Source: CALEMW01 sp964343835
GTDB taxonomy: Bacteria; Krumholzibacteriota; Krumholzibacteriia; LZORAL124-64-63
Direction: 5' to 3'
DNA length: 64,000 nucleotides
Assembly (NCBI GenBank): GCA_964343835.1
Contig: CAYFKR010000009.1
Span: 81,345-145,344 of the forward strand
In this document: positions 7,206 through 16,357 of the stretch, piece by piece
Numbering within the stretch: position 1 is the first letter of the stretch
Layout of the letters: each line of letters starts with the position of its first letter
Translations under genes and position numbers: made by a program
Notes under the pieces: generated by a model
Told to the model about the DNA's origin: nothing
The model's database searches: none
The model's input: only the letters and a program-made list of their open reading frames with translations

Positions 7206-8574
7206 ATTTCTTGAACCTGCTGCGGAACTTGTCGCGGTTGAGGCCGAGCATGCGGGCGGCTCGGCTCTGATTGCCTCCGGCCTCCCGGTAGGCGCGTCGC
7301 ATCAGGGATTCCTCGAGGTCGGCGACCATGCCCTCCAGGTCCACGCCGTCGGCGGGCCAGGGCGCCTCGGCCGCTCCGAGGTGCGTATCGGTCGGAGCGG
7401 GCGCCCCATCCAGGGCCAGGTGCCGTCGCTCCAGGAGTTCCCCGTCGGCCAGCAACACCGCCCGCTCCACGACGTTCCTGACTTCCCGCACGTTGCCGGG
7501 CCAGCGATAGGCTTCGAGTGCTTCGCGAGCCGACTCGCCGAACCCCTTGAATTGCTTCGTGAACTGAGCGTTGAAGACGGCCAGGAAATGCTCTGCCAGC
7601 GGCAGCACGTCCTCGGGCCGCTCCCTCAGGGGGGGGATGCGCAGGGGGACCACGTTCAGCCGGTAGTAGAGATCCTCGCGGAAGGCCCCCTCCTCCACCA
7701 TGGCCGCCAGGTCGCGGTTGGTGGCGGAGATGACCCGCACGTCCACGCTGATGTCCTTGACCCCGCCCACGCGGCGGAACGCCTGCTTCTCCAGCACGCG
7801 CAGGAGCTTGACCTGCAAGGGCAGGCTCATCTCGCCGATCTCGTCCAGGAACAGGGTGCCGCGGTCGGCGAGCTCCAGCAGGCCGGGCTTGGCCTGCACG
7901 GCGCCGGTGAAGGCGCCCTCCTCGTGGCCGAACAGCTCGGACTCCAGGAGCTTCTCGGGCAGGGCGCCGCAGTTGAGCTCCAGGAACGCCCCGTCGCTGC
8001 GGGGCGACGACGAGTGGATGAGGTTGGCCAGCACGTCCTTGCCGACGCCGCTCTCCCCGTCGATCAGGACCGTGGTCCCTCCCCCGGCCGCCAGCTTGCG
8101 CACGGTCTCGTAGACGGCCTGCATGGCCGGCGCGGCGCTCATCACGAACCCGGGCGTGACGTGGAAAAACTGGCCCTGGCGATGCCTCGTGTAGAGCCGC
8201 CGGGCCGTCCGCGTGTTGCCCAGCACCCGCTCCACCGACAGCAGGAGCTGCTCGAGGTTGAAGGGCTTGGTGATGAAGTCGTGGGCCCCGGCACGCACCG
8301 CCTCCACGGCGGTCTCGATCTCGCCGTACGCAGTCATGAGGATCACCGCCATGTGCGGATGCTCCCGGCGCAGCTCGCGCAGCAGGTCGAGACCGTTGCC
8401 GTCAGGCAGGAGCATGTCCAGCAGGACCAGGTCGGGACCGACGGCGGGCACGCGCTCGCGCGCCTCGGCGAGGGAGGTCGCCGTCGTCACGTCGTGGCCC
8501 TGTTCCTCCATGGTCCTGCCCAGGAACTGGAGGATGGGCACCTGGTCGTCGACGATGAGGATGCGCGCGCTCAT
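7192..8574 (-). CDS. NtrC-family sigma-54-dependent response regulator
   Basis: 460 residues in three domains. The receiver (1-120) has the acidic pocket at Asp9/10, phospho-acceptor Asp53, Thr81 and Lys103. The AAA+ domain (about 140-370) has Walker A GESGVGKD at 173-180, the GAFTGA loop that contacts sigma-54 at 220-225, and Walker B LFLDEIG at 241-247. A Fis-type helix-turn-helix (about 425-458) ends the protein. It activates sigma-54 promoters. No partner histidine kinase is adjacent. The start of lptE lies inside its 3' end. Targets are unknown; the neighbouring polysaccharide locus and a sigma-54-like site near dnaK are candidates. Confidence 0.93.
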   Translation of the reverse strand: MSARILIVDDQVPILQFLGRTMEEQGHDVTTATSLAEARERVPAVGPDLVLLDMLLPDGNGLDLLRELRREHPHMAVILMTAYGEIETAVEAVRAGAHDFITKPFNLEQLLLSVERVLGNTRTARRLYTRHRQGQFFHVTPGFVMSAAPAMQAVYETVRKLAAGGGTTVLIDGESGVGKDVLANLIHSSSPRSDGAFLELNCGALPEKLLESELFGHEEGAFTGAVQAKPGLLELADRGTLFLDEIGEMSLPLQVKLLRVLEKQAFRRVGGVKDISVDVRVISATNRDLAAMVEEGAFREDLYYRLNVVPLRIPPLRERPEDVLPLAEHFLAVFNAQFTKQFKGFGESAREALEAYRWPGNVREVRNVVERAVLLADGELLERRHLALDGAPAPTDTHLGAAEAPWPADGVDLEGMVADLEESLMRRAYREAGGNQSRAARMLGLNRDKFRSRFKKYGLS

Positions 8575-8673
8575 GGTTCCGTCCTGTGGAAGCGGGGTCG
8601 GCGAGGTCCGATTATCGGACGCGGACGCCGACGACGCAACATGAACTCGCGGGGATGGGACGTGGAGGGGAAA

Positions 8674-9318
8674 TCAGTGGGTGCCGTCGCCGCTGGCCAG
8701 GACCCGGAACGTCATCAGGAAGATGCGCAGGTCCGTCTTCCAGCCCAGGCTCTGGATGTACTGGCGGTCGAGGGCCACCTTGCGGCGGACCGACTCCAGG
8801 TCGGTGTCGTAGCCGTTGATGATCTGGGCCAGGCCCGTGATGCCGGGCAGCACCGCGAGGCGGTCCAGGTAGCAGGGCACGTCGTTCTCGAGCTGCCTGA
8901 TGAAGCAGAGGCGCTCGGGCCGCGGTCCGATGACGCTCATCTCGCCGCGGATCACGTTGACGAACTGGGGGAACTCGTCCAGGCGCGACTGGCGCAGGAA
9001 ACGGCCGACGCGCGTGATGCGGTCGTCGTGCTCGGTGGCCCACTTTGGGCCGTCCTTCTCGGCGTCGATGCGCATGGTGCGCAGCTTGTACATGTTGAAC
9101 GGGCGGCCGGGATACACGATGGTCCGACGTTCGCCGACGGTGGCGCAGTCCACGCGACGCCGGCGTCGGCGATCCATGCCGATCCTGCTCTGACGAAAAA
9201 AGATGGGTCCGCGCGAATCCAGCTTGATGGCCAGGGCGATGAACGGGAGCAGCAGGCCGAAGACCGTCAACGCGGAAAACGAGATGACGAGATCGACAAT
9301 CCGCTTGGTCCGGGTCAT
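8674..9318 (-). CDS. Initiating sugar-phosphate transferase (WbaP/WcaJ C-terminal type) of polysaccharide synthesis
   Basis: 214 residues from ATG 9318. It has one N-terminal hydrophobic helix (about 8-32) and then the bacterial sugar transferase domain with KLRTM, the long basic insert GMDRRRRRRVD near residue 50, LDEFPQFVNVIRGEMSVIGP and PGITGLAQI. These enzymes move a sugar-1-phosphate from UDP-sugar onto undecaprenyl phosphate to start a repeat unit. The frame also opens at 9393, but the extra 25 residues are proline- and arginine-rich and unlikely. It is preceded by a good promoter at 9566-9594 and followed after 99 bases by the response regulator. Confidence 0.87.
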   Translation of the reverse strand: MTRTKRIVDLVISFSALTVFGLLLPFIALAIKLDSRGPIFFRQSRIGMDRRRRRRVDCATVGERRTIVYPGRPFNMYKLRTMRIDAEKDGPKWATEHDDRITRVGRFLRQSRLDEFPQFVNVIRGEMSVIGPRPERLCFIRQLENDVPCYLDRLAVLPGITGLAQIINGYDTDLESVRRKVALDRQYIQSLGWKTDLRIFLMTFRVLASGDGTH

Positions 9319-9565
9319 GTAAAGGGGTTTCGGGTGCGAGCAGCACTTCCTCGGCGGCCTCGGTGGGCAGCCTGCGGACACGCGACGACTCAAGCTAAAC
9401 TCCAGGATGGACTTCGACCAGCCGCCCCGGTTCGGGGTGCGTCATGTCGCCCCTCGCGCGCTCCAAAGCGTTCTCCCTCCGGCGTCCCCCAACGCCTGAT
9501 TCGTCCGGTCCAAGGCCCGGCACAGATCGCACTAAGAATCAAACATCTCGGGCGAGAATACATTG

Positions 9566-9594
9566 ATTCTACTGGATTTGTGCCCCGAGTTCAA
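9566..9594 (-). promoter_or_regulatory. Sigma-70 promoter for the sugar transferase gene
   Basis: On the - strand, TTGAAC (9594-9589) and TAGAAT (9571-9566) are spaced by 17 bases, in a locally AT-richer patch directly downstream of the terminator of the preceding operon. Confidence 0.6.
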
Positions 9595-9629
9595 GACTTC
9601 TTTCGGTGCCCGGCGTCCTGACTTGAGGT

Positions 9630-9662
9630 AAAAAAAGGGGCCGACCCGGCTGGGTCGGCCCC
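9630..9662 (-). terminator. Intrinsic terminator of the dehydrogenase-epimerase-export operon
   Basis: An 11-bp stem GGGGCCGACCC/GGGTCGGCCCC (9637-9647 with 9652-9662) with a 4-base loop. On the - strand it is followed by seven T (9636-9630). It lies 15 bases after the export protein stop. Confidence 0.92.
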
Positions 9663-9677
9663 GAGGGTCGAAAACGG

Positions 9678-10622
9678 CTACTGCTGGATGCGGTGCAGGG
9701 TGAACAGCACGGCCGCGCCCGTGCTCAGCGTCCCGAGGATGATCGGGTACGTCGTCCGCCAGAAGCCGGGCTCGCGGTGCTGCAGGTGCACCGTGTCGCC
9801 GGGATGGACCAGGGGGTTGCCCACGGGATCGCCGAGTTCCAGAAAGAGGCTCACGTCCACCAGGTTGGACTCGAAGCGCCCGTTCTCGCGCTGATGGACC
9901 CACCAGACCTTCTCCAGGTCCCCCTCCTCTACCGGAGCGCCCGCCAGCATGAGCACGGACATCAGGGGCGTGGGCTCGGTCACCGGGTACACGCCGGGGG
10001 CGGCCACGCCGCCGAAGACCTGCACGCCCAGCTCGGGAGGCGCGACGGCTTCGGCCATCGTGGGAATGATCACCGTATCGCCGGAGTGCAGCAGCAGGTC
10101 CGGGGCCGCCCCGGTGCCGGCCAGGAAGGGCACGAGGTCGTGGGTCGAGTTCACGGTCAGGCCGTCGCGGACGGCCACCACGCGCACCACCGACGCGTTC
10201 GCGTCGGGCGACACGCCACCGGCCTCGCGGATCACCGACCACAGGGTCGGAGGCGAATCGAAGGTGTAGCTGCCGGGGCTGCCCACGGCGCCGAGCACGT
10301 AGATGCGCAGGGCGTTGTACTGAAGCACGGTGACGGAGACGTCGGTGATCTCGCGGTTGAAGAGCCGCAGCTTGGACGTCAGCAGTTCCTCCGCCTCGTC
10401 GGGCGTCAGGCCCGCCAGGGCGATCTCGCCCACCGGCGGCACCACGGCGGTGCCGTCGGGCCGGATCAGCAGCTCGGCATCCAGGTCGGGCTGCTGCAGC
10501 ACGTTGAGCTGCACCACGTCGCCGGCGCCGAGGTGGTAGGACGTGGCGTCCTGGGCGACGGCCGTCCCGGCGAGGACGATCGACAGCAGGACGAGGGCCG
10601 TGATGCGGGCGGCTCGGGTCAT
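9678..10622 (-). CDS. Polysaccharide export outer-membrane protein (Wza/SLBB type)
   Basis: 314 residues. A signal peptide ends at VLAGTAVAQ (about residue 24). It is followed by the polysaccharide biosynthesis/export domain (YHLGAGDVVQLNVLQQPDL to SVTVLQYNALRIYVLGAV), two SLBB-like repeats with GAVGSPGSY and GGVAAPGVYPV, and a C-terminal hydrophobic helix (about 292-308). This is the channel through which capsule or exopolysaccharide crosses the outer membrane; the C-terminal helix would be its membrane segment. It has no lipobox. Its ATG overlaps the epimerase stop by one base. No Wzc kinase is in the window. Confidence 0.87.
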   Translation of the reverse strand: MTRAARITALVLLSIVLAGTAVAQDATSYHLGAGDVVQLNVLQQPDLDAELLIRPDGTAVVPPVGEIALAGLTPDEAEELLTSKLRLFNREITDVSVTVLQYNALRIYVLGAVGSPGSYTFDSPPTLWSVIREAGGVSPDANASVVRVVAVRDGLTVNSTHDLVPFLAGTGAAPDLLLHSGDTVIIPTMAEAVAPPELGVQVFGGVAAPGVYPVTEPTPLMSVLMLAGAPVEEGDLEKVWWVHQRENGRFESNLVDVSLFLELGDPVGNPLVHPGDTVHLQHREPGFWRTTYPIILGTLSTGAAVLFTLHRIQQ

Positions 10623-11587
10623 CAATTGACCTCCGGATCGTCGGCGGTGACCGACAGGGATGCCTGGTACCAGGCGACGGTGTCGGCGAGACCCTCCGCG
10701 AACCCGATTTGGGGCTCGTAGCCGAGCACCTTGCGGGCCAGGGTGATGTCCGCCTGGGAATGGGGCACGTCGCCCACGCGCTCGGGCCCGTGGACGGCCG
10801 GGATGTCGGTCCCGGCGTGCTCCTGGATCGTGGCGTAGAGCTCGTTGAGGGAGATGCGGTCGCCGCAGGCCACGTTGACGGTCACGCCGCCCGGCGCCTC
10901 GCACTCCGCGGCGCAGATGTTCGCATGGACCACGTTGGCCACGTAGGTGAAGTCGCGGGAGAAGGAGCCGTCGCCGTTGATGGTGGGCGCCTCCCCCTGC
11001 AGGACCTTCGTGATGAACAGGGGGATCACCGCGGCGTAGGTGCTCTTGGGGTCCTGGCGCGGGCCGAACACGTTGAAGTAGCGCAGGCCCACGGTGCTCA
11101 GCCCGTAGAGCTTGTCGAACACGGAGAGGTACAGCTCGCCCACGTACTTGTTCACCGCGTACGGCGACAGGGGCTCGTAGCGCATGTCCTCGGTCTTGGG
11201 CAGCTCGGGGTTCTCCCCATAGGCGGAGCTGCTGGCCGCGTAGACGAAGCGCTTCACGCCGGCGTCGCGGGCGGCCACGAGCATCGTCAGGGTGCCGTCC
11301 ACGTTGTGCAGGTTGGATTCGATGGGATCGTCCACGCTGCGGGGCACCGACGCCAGTGCCGCCTGGTGGAAGACCACGTCGACGCCGTCGCAGCAGCGCC
11401 GGGCGGTCTCCAGGTCGGTGATGGATCCCTCCACGAATTCGATGCGATCGCGCACGTGGTCCAGGTTGGCGATGTTGCCCGTCGACAGGTTGTCGAGAAC
11501 CCAGACCTCCCAGCCCTTCTCCAACAGGGCCGTGGTCAGGTGCGATCCGATGAAACCGGCTCCTCCGGTCACGAGACACTTGGTCAT
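10622..11587 (-). CDS. UDP-GlcNAc/UDP-Glc 4-epimerase (WbpP/TviC-like SDR)
   Basis: 321 residues. An extended SDR with the NAD motif TGGAGFIG at 7-14 and the catalytic Ser119-121/Tyr143/Lys147 (YAVNK). The segment AALASVPRSVDDP resembles the signature of the WbpP/TviC branch, which epimerises N-acetylated UDP-sugars or their uronates. It lies between the UDP-sugar 6-dehydrogenase and the export protein in one operon. The exact substrate (UDP-GlcNAc or UDP-GlcNAcA) is inference from this pairing. Confidence 0.85.
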   Translation of the reverse strand: MTKCLVTGGAGFIGSHLTTALLEKGWEVWVLDNLSTGNIANLDHVRDRIEFVEGSITDLETARRCCDGVDVVFHQAALASVPRSVDDPIESNLHNVDGTLTMLVAARDAGVKRFVYAASSSAYGENPELPKTEDMRYEPLSPYAVNKYVGELYLSVFDKLYGLSTVGLRYFNVFGPRQDPKSTYAAVIPLFITKVLQGEAPTINGDGSFSRDFTYVANVVHANICAAECEAPGGVTVNVACGDRISLNELYATIQEHAGTDIPAVHGPERVGDVPHSQADITLARKVLGYEPQIGFAEGLADTVAWYQASLSVTADDPEVN

Positions 11588-11608
11588 GATCCCCTCCGCT
11601 CCCCTTAT

Positions 11609-12904
11609 CTACAGACGCGTGATGGCGTCGTCGTCGATGCCCTTCAGGGCGTTGCGAGTATCCACGACCGGCAGGCCCGCCTGCAGCAGCAGGGCGTGGT
11701 CCACGGTCCTGTGCGGCGTGACGATCACGGCCGCGTCGAAGGACGCCAGGGCGTCCGCCGTCCATTCCCCGAGGCGCTCCATCCCCTCGAAGCCGTGGAG
11801 GTCCTCCACGTGCGGGTCGTACCAGCTGATCGCCGCGCCCCGCTTGGCCAGCAGTTCCATGATATCGAGGGACGGCGATTCCCGCACGTCGTCGATGTCG
11901 GGCTTGTAGGCCACGCCGACCACCAGGATCCGGCTCCCCTTCACGGCCTTGCCCTGCTCGTTGAGGGCGTCGGCGGTGAGCCCGGTCACGTAGCGGGGCA
12001 TGGAGCCGTTCACCTGGCCGGCCAGCTCGATGAAGCGGGCCTCGGAGCCGGCCTGCTTGGCCTTCCAGGACAGGTAGAAGGGATCGATGGGGATGCAGTG
12101 TCCCCCGAGTCCCGGTCCCGGGTAGAAGGGCATGAAGCCGAAGGGCTTGGTGGAGGCGGCGTCGATCACTTCCCAGACGTTGATGTCCATGGAGTGGCAC
12201 ATCAGGGCGATCTCGTTCACCAGCCCGATGTTCACGCTGCGAAAGGTGTTCTCCAGCAGCTTGACGGTCTCCGCGACACGCGCGTTCTCCACGGGCACCA
12301 CGGTGTCCATGACCTCGCCGTAGAGGCAGGCCGCGGCGTCGGTGCAGCCGGGCGTGACGCCGCCGACCACCTTCGGGATGTTCTTGGTCTGGTAGACGGG
12401 GTTGCCGGGGTCGACGCGCTCGGGCGAGAAGGCCAGGTGGAAATCCTCGCCCACGGTCATGCCCGTGTCGGCCAGCCGGGGCAGGATGACCTCCTCGCAG
12501 GTGCCGGGGTAGGTCGTGCTCTCGAGGATCACGAGCATGCCGTCGTGCAGCACCGGGGCGATGACGTCGACCGCGGACTGGATGTAGCTCATGTCCGGGT
12601 CCTGGGTCTTGCTCAGGGGCGTGGGCACGCAGATGTTCACGCTGTCGCAGTCGGCCAGGATCGAGGCGTCGGTGGTGGCGGTGAACTGGCCCTTGGCCAC
12701 CGCATCGGCGACGTCCTGCGTCGGCACGTCGATGATGTAGCTCTCGCCGGCGTTCAACCGGTCCACCTTGGACTGGTCAAGGTCGATGCCCACGACCGTG
12801 AAACCCGCCTTCACGTATTCCACGGCGAGGGGCAGGCCTACATAGCCCAGGCCGATCACGGCCAGCCGGGCGTCACGGGAACGGATCTTCTCGCAGATCT
12901 TCAC
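11609..12904 (-). CDS. UDP-N-acetylglucosamine 6-dehydrogenase (WbpA/TviB-like)
   Basis: 431 residues. A nucleotide-sugar dehydrogenase with the NAD motif GLGYVGLPLA (18-27), the segment LESTTYPGTCEE, the dimer helix around LLENTFRSVNIGLVNE, and the catalytic Cys270 in GPGLGGHCIPIDP. The LENTFRSVNIG and CIPIDP forms resemble the UDP-GlcNAc/UDP-ManNAc dehydrogenase branch rather than UDP-glucose dehydrogenase. It is the first gene of the polysaccharide operon and lies 21 bases before the epimerase. It could feed the Gfo/Idh and DegT enzymes at 40-43 kb. Confidence 0.87.
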   Translation of the reverse strand: MKICEKIRSRDARLAVIGLGYVGLPLAVEYVKAGFTVVGIDLDQSKVDRLNAGESYIIDVPTQDVADAVAKGQFTATTDASILADCDSVNICVPTPLSKTQDPDMSYIQSAVDVIAPVLHDGMLVILESTTYPGTCEEVILPRLADTGMTVGEDFHLAFSPERVDPGNPVYQTKNIPKVVGGVTPGCTDAAACLYGEVMDTVVPVENARVAETVKLLENTFRSVNIGLVNEIALMCHSMDINVWEVIDAASTKPFGFMPFYPGPGLGGHCIPIDPFYLSWKAKQAGSEARFIELAGQVNGSMPRYVTGLTADALNEQGKAVKGSRILVVGVAYKPDIDDVRESPSLDIMELLAKRGAAISWYDPHVEDLHGFEGMERLGEWTADALASFDAAVIVTPHRTVDHALLLQAGLPVVDTRNALKGIDDDAITRL

Positions 12905-13037
12905 GTCGGTCCTCTTGTTGGGCGTACGTCACGGACGGTCGGCGACCGTCGCATCCTGTCTACCGTGCATTGATCGGCCGGAATTCCCGGCAATTGAACG
13001 CTTTCGCGAGGGAGGTTGACACGGGGAAGCCTGAGGA

Positions 13038-13418
13038 TCAAGGACTGTCCGTCGACCCCTCGAATTCGAGTTTCAGGCGTTTCATGTCCTGCCGGAGCTC
13101 CACAGCCTGACGGGCGTTGGTCACCAACCGACGCACCACGAGGACGGCCATCAGGCCCACGCCGGCCAGGGACAGCGGTTCCACCCAGCCGGGAGCGCCC
13201 CCGCCGTGCTTCTCGAAGGCCATGTGGATGGTCCGGGCGAGCAGCACCAGGGCGACCATGAATCCTGCCTGGACCACGGACACGATGATGCGCTGCACGA
13301 ATTCCTCGCGGCACCGCAGGTACTGGCGCAGGGGGAACAGATCCGCGTCGCCGCCCTCGAAGCGGGAGCGGAACGGGTGGTCACGACCGGTCGTCCGGGA
13401 GTTCCTCGAAATCCGCAT
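13038..13418 (-). CDS. Hypothetical membrane protein with two helices
   Basis: 126 residues with hydrophobic segments at about 43-63 (RIIVSVVQAGFMVALVLLA) and 79-98 (PLSLAGVGLMAVLVVRRLV), ending in a charged helix (RQDMKRLKLEFE). It is not a family I recognise. The ATG at 13418 overlaps the upstream small gene by 38 bases, so the two are likely co-transcribed. A later start would still leave both helices. Confidence 0.55.
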   Translation of the reverse strand: MRISRNSRTTGRDHPFRSRFEGGDADLFPLRQYLRCREEFVQRIIVSVVQAGFMVALVLLARTIHMAFEKHGGGAPGWVEPLSLAGVGLMAVLVVRRLVTNARQAVELRQDMKRLKLEFEGSTDSP

Positions 13419-13587
13419 CGCTGATGTCCTGCTGGGTCAGGTCGCCGTAGCGACGACGATCCTCGTCCCTGGTCCGTCCCCTGTCCGGGGCCGGTCCGTC
13501 GCGGTCGGGGCGGGCACGCCGCAGGGCGCGGGACGCCATCCGCCACACCACGAAGAGACCGACGATGAGCAGGAGCTTCTGGAACAT
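13381..13587 (-). CDS. Hypothetical 68-residue protein, N-terminal membrane anchor
   Basis: One hydrophobic stretch (about 4-17, KLLLIVGLFVVWRM) is followed by a very charged Arg/Asp-rich tail ending in EELPDDRS. It starts 21 bases after the tRNA-Arg gene and overlaps the next membrane protein. No family is recognised. The overlap and plausible anchor suggest a real small gene rather than a shadow frame. Confidence 0.5.
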   Translation of the reverse strand: MFQKLLLIVGLFVVWRMASRALRRARPDRDGPAPDRGRTRDEDRRRYGDLTQQDISDADFEELPDDRS

Positions 13588-13608
13588 GACGGAATCCGTA
13601 GGTTGGGG

Positions 13609-13685
13609 TGGTACGCCCGACAGGATTCGAACCTGTGGCCTTCTGCTCCGGAGGCAGACGCTCTATCCAGCTGAGCTACGGGCGC
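13609..13685 (-). tRNA. tRNA-Arg(CCG)
   Basis: On the - strand, acceptor GCGCCCG (13685-13679) pairs with CGGGCGT (13619-13613). The anticodon stem TCTGC/GCAGA encloses CTCCGGA, giving anticodon CCG. The T arm is ACAGG-TTCGAAT-CCTGT, and CCA is encoded. It lies between recN and the two small membrane genes. Confidence 0.93.
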
Positions 13686-13732
13686 ACCCTCGAGTCCGGG
13701 AATAATGGGACATGGCCCCAGCAGGGTCAACT

Positions 13733-15457
13733 TCATTCCCCTGCAGCGGCCTCCGCCAGCAGGTCCCGTGCGTAGGCGCGCCGGGCCGCTCCCTCGGGCA
13801 CAGCATCCTCGCCGCCCAGGAGCCGTTCGAGCTCGTCGAGGCGCGACTCGCCGTCGACGGCCTTCACCGTCAGGATCGTCCGCCCGTCGCGGGCGCCCTT
13901 TTCGGCCCTCCAGTGGGCGGCCCCCTGGACGGCCATGGTCGGCAGGTGGGTGATGCAGATCACCTGGCCGTTCCGCGACAGCTCGCGCAGCAGACGCCCG
14001 ACCGGCCGGGCCGCATCCATGCCGAGGCCGGCGTCGATCTCGTCGAACAGGAGCAGGGGTGACTCGCCGGCTCCCCGGTCGAGGACCGAGAGGCCCAGAT
14101 GGATCCGGCTGCGCTCGCCGCCGGAGGCCACCTCGGCCACGGCGCGCATGCCCTCGCCCCGATTGGTACGCGCTTCCAGCCTCACGACGTCGGCGCCCGT
14201 GGCGTCGATGCGCGAGGCCTGCCCGTCGATCTCCACCGACGGCGTCCCGTCGGGCCGCGGCTCCACGACGAACGCCAGCTCCAGGTCGGGCAGCGCCAGG
14301 GGCCGGATCGCCCGGGCGGCCCGCTCGGCCAGCTCCCCTGCTCCGGCTCGTCGCGCCGCCCGCAATGCCGATGCGGCGGCGACGACGGCGTCGCGGGCCG
14401 AGGCCTCCTCCGCCTCCAGTTCCGCCAGTCGCGCGTCCGCCCCGTCGTACCGGGACAGGCGTTCGTCGAGGACCTGAAGGTGGGACTGCAGTGACGGTAC
14501 GTCCCGGCCGTACTTGCGCTTCAGCTCCTCGTAGAGCGACTTGCGCTGCTGGAGCTCGTCGAGGTCGCCGCCGTCGTCGTCGAAGGCGTCGAGGAACCGC
14601 TCCAGGACGGCGGCGGCGGCGGCCGCCGAGTCCTGGGCGTCGAGCAGGGAGCTGCGGGCCTCGTCGAGGGCCCGGACCGGCGCGTCGGTCGACGGCAGCA
14701 GGCCGGACGCCCGGGCCAGGAGGTCGGAGGCGTCGTTCTCGCCCCCGGCCAGGAGCGCGTGGACCGCGGCGGCGGCCTCGCGCAGGCGGGTGGTGTCCTG
14801 GAGGATGGTCAGGCGTTCGGCCAGCGACTCCTCCTCCTCGGCATCCAGGTGCGCGGCTTTCAGCTCGTCGCGCTGGTAACGCCAGATGTCGGCCTGCTCG
14901 GCGGCGGCATCCGCCTCCCTGAGGGCCGACTCCCGGGCTGCGACGGCGTCGCGCCATCGCTCCCAGGCTCCAGTCATGGCGACGGTTTCGCCGTCGAGCC
15001 CCAGGCTGCGGTCCAGGTAGTCGCGGGCGAAGGATCGGCGCCCCAGCTCGAGCTGCTGATGCTGGCTCTGGATCGTGAGGAACAGCGGGCCCACGGTTTC
15101 CAGGACGGCCAGGGAGGAGACCAGGCCGTTGATCATGACCCGGCTCCGGCCCTCGCGGCGCAGCTCGCGGCGAAGGACCAGGACGCCGTCGTCCCCGACC
15201 CGGATGCCGGCCCGGGCCACGGCAGCCCGACCGTCCGGGGCGTCGGTCAGGTCCAGGACCGCCTCCACCCAGCCCTCGTTCTCGCCCTCGCGGACCAGGT
15301 CGACGGGCGCCTTGCCGCCGCAGAGCAGGGACAGGGCGCCGGCGATCATGGACTTGCCCGCGCCGGTCTCTCCGGTCAGCACCGTCAGACCCGGCTCCGC
15401 CCGCAGGACGAGCTCGTCCACCAGTCCCAGCTGGCTGATCCTGAGTTCCAGCAGCAC
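13733..15457 (-). CDS. recN: DNA repair protein RecN
   Basis: 574 residues. An SMC-like ATPase acting at double-strand breaks. It has Walker A GETGAGKS near residue 30, long coiled coils (about 155-370), and a C-terminal head with SGGERSR-type signature, Walker B LLLFDEIDAGLG and the ICITHLPTMA switch. GTG at 15457 was chosen because it begins the first strand (LLELRISQLGLVDE) two bases after the nadK stop; the longer reading from 15496 would sit inside nadK. The nadK-recN pairing is conserved in many bacteria. Confidence 0.93.
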   Translation of the reverse strand: MLLELRISQLGLVDELVLRAEPGLTVLTGETGAGKSMIAGALSLLCGGKAPVDLVREGENEGWVEAVLDLTDAPDGRAAVARAGIRVGDDGVLVLRRELRREGRSRVMINGLVSSLAVLETVGPLFLTIQSQHQQLELGRRSFARDYLDRSLGLDGETVAMTGAWERWRDAVAARESALREADAAAEQADIWRYQRDELKAAHLDAEEEESLAERLTILQDTTRLREAAAAVHALLAGGENDASDLLARASGLLPSTDAPVRALDEARSSLLDAQDSAAAAAAVLERFLDAFDDDGGDLDELQQRKSLYEELKRKYGRDVPSLQSHLQVLDERLSRYDGADARLAELEAEEASARDAVVAAASALRAARRAGAGELAERAARAIRPLALPDLELAFVVEPRPDGTPSVEIDGQASRIDATGADVVRLEARTNRGEGMRAVAEVASGGERSRIHLGLSVLDRGAGESPLLLFDEIDAGLGMDAARPVGRLLRELSRNGQVICITHLPTMAVQGAAHWRAEKGARDGRTILTVKAVDGESRLDELERLLGGEDAVPEGAARRAYARDLLAEAAAGE

Positions 15458-15459
15458 GG

Positions 15460-16344
15460 TCAGTCCTTGGTCCGGCGGCGCTTGATGGCGCCCCACTGGA
15501 GCTTGCGCCGCATGGCGCGGAAGAAGTCGGAGTCGTGGAACTTCACGAGGCGGGCGGGCCGGTCCGCCAGGGAGAAGACCACGCGGTCGCCCTTGGCCAG
15601 GGGCGATGCCGCCTGACCGTCGGCCGTGAGGGTCGCGCCCTGGCCCACGTCATGGAGCTTCAGCTCCACCTTCATGTCCACCGGCACCATCACCGGCCGC
15701 ACGGCGAGGCTGTGGGGGCAGATCGGGGTGACCAGGTAGCCGGCCACGCCGGGGTGCACAATGGGGCCTCCGGCCGAGAGGCTGTAGGCGGTGGAGCCCG
15801 TCGGCGTGCTCACGATCAGGCCGTCGCCCAGGAAGCGCCCGAGGGTCGAGCGGTCCATCTTCAGCTCCATGTCCAGGGCACGCGGCAGGGGACCCATGTT
15901 CACGACGATGTCGTTGAGGGCCTCGAAGCGGTGGACCTCGCCGCCCGAATTCCTGACCACCCCGAGGATGCGGCTGCGCTCGACCACGTGGAAGTCGCCC
16001 TCGAGGACCTTCCGCACCGCGCCGGCCAGTTCGTTCAGGGGGATGTCGGTCAGGTAGCCGAGGGAACCGAGGTTGATGCCGAGCAGGGGCGTGCCGGTGG
16101 CCCCGACGGTCCGGGCGGCGCGGAGCATGGTGCCGTCGCCGCCGAAGCAGACGATGGCGTCGCTGGCGGCGCCGAGCTCCTCGTCGTCGGCCGATGGAAC
16201 GGAGCCCCCGAGGAGGGGATCGAGCAGGTCGTGGGCCAGCAGACGGACTCCGGCTTCCGCAGCCACGTCGCGCAGTTCACCGATGGCCTCGGCGATGCGG
16301 GCCTTCTCGGGATTGCCGAACAGGCCGAGCGTGCGGACCTCCAT
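15460..16344 (-). CDS. nadK: NAD kinase
   Basis: 294 residues. It phosphorylates NAD to NADP. The GGDGTML motif is near residue 68, and the second conserved segment GDGLIVSTPTGSTAYSLSAGG is near 172. The C-terminal strands (LTADGQ) are present. It lies between dxs (13 bases) and recN (two bases) in one operon. Confidence 0.95.
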   Translation of the reverse strand: MEVRTLGLFGNPEKARIAEAIGELRDVAAEAGVRLLAHDLLDPLLGGSVPSADDEELGAASDAIVCFGGDGTMLRAARTVGATGTPLLGINLGSLGYLTDIPLNELAGAVRKVLEGDFHVVERSRILGVVRNSGGEVHRFEALNDIVVNMGPLPRALDMELKMDRSTLGRFLGDGLIVSTPTGSTAYSLSAGGPIVHPGVAGYLVTPICPHSLAVRPVMVPVDMKVELKLHDVGQGATLTADGQAASPLAKGDRVVFSLADRPARLVKFHDSDFFRAMRRKLQWGAIKRRRTKD

Positions 16345-16357
16345 GGATCCTCCCGGT

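Larger units (their letters stand above)
9319..9677. other. 359-bp intergenic region between the sugar transferase and the export protein
   Basis: It holds a terminator for the upstream polysaccharide export operon (9630-9662) and a promoter reading toward the sugar transferase (9566-9594), leaving a leader of about 240 bases. I see no convincing small ORF or riboswitch in the leader. Confidence 0.6.

Noticed and set aside
6949..9621. Long + strand open frame opposite the response regulator and sugar transferase
   Set aside because: It is antisense to two clearly conserved genes and has the His/Gln/Gly-rich composition of GC-rich shadow frames.
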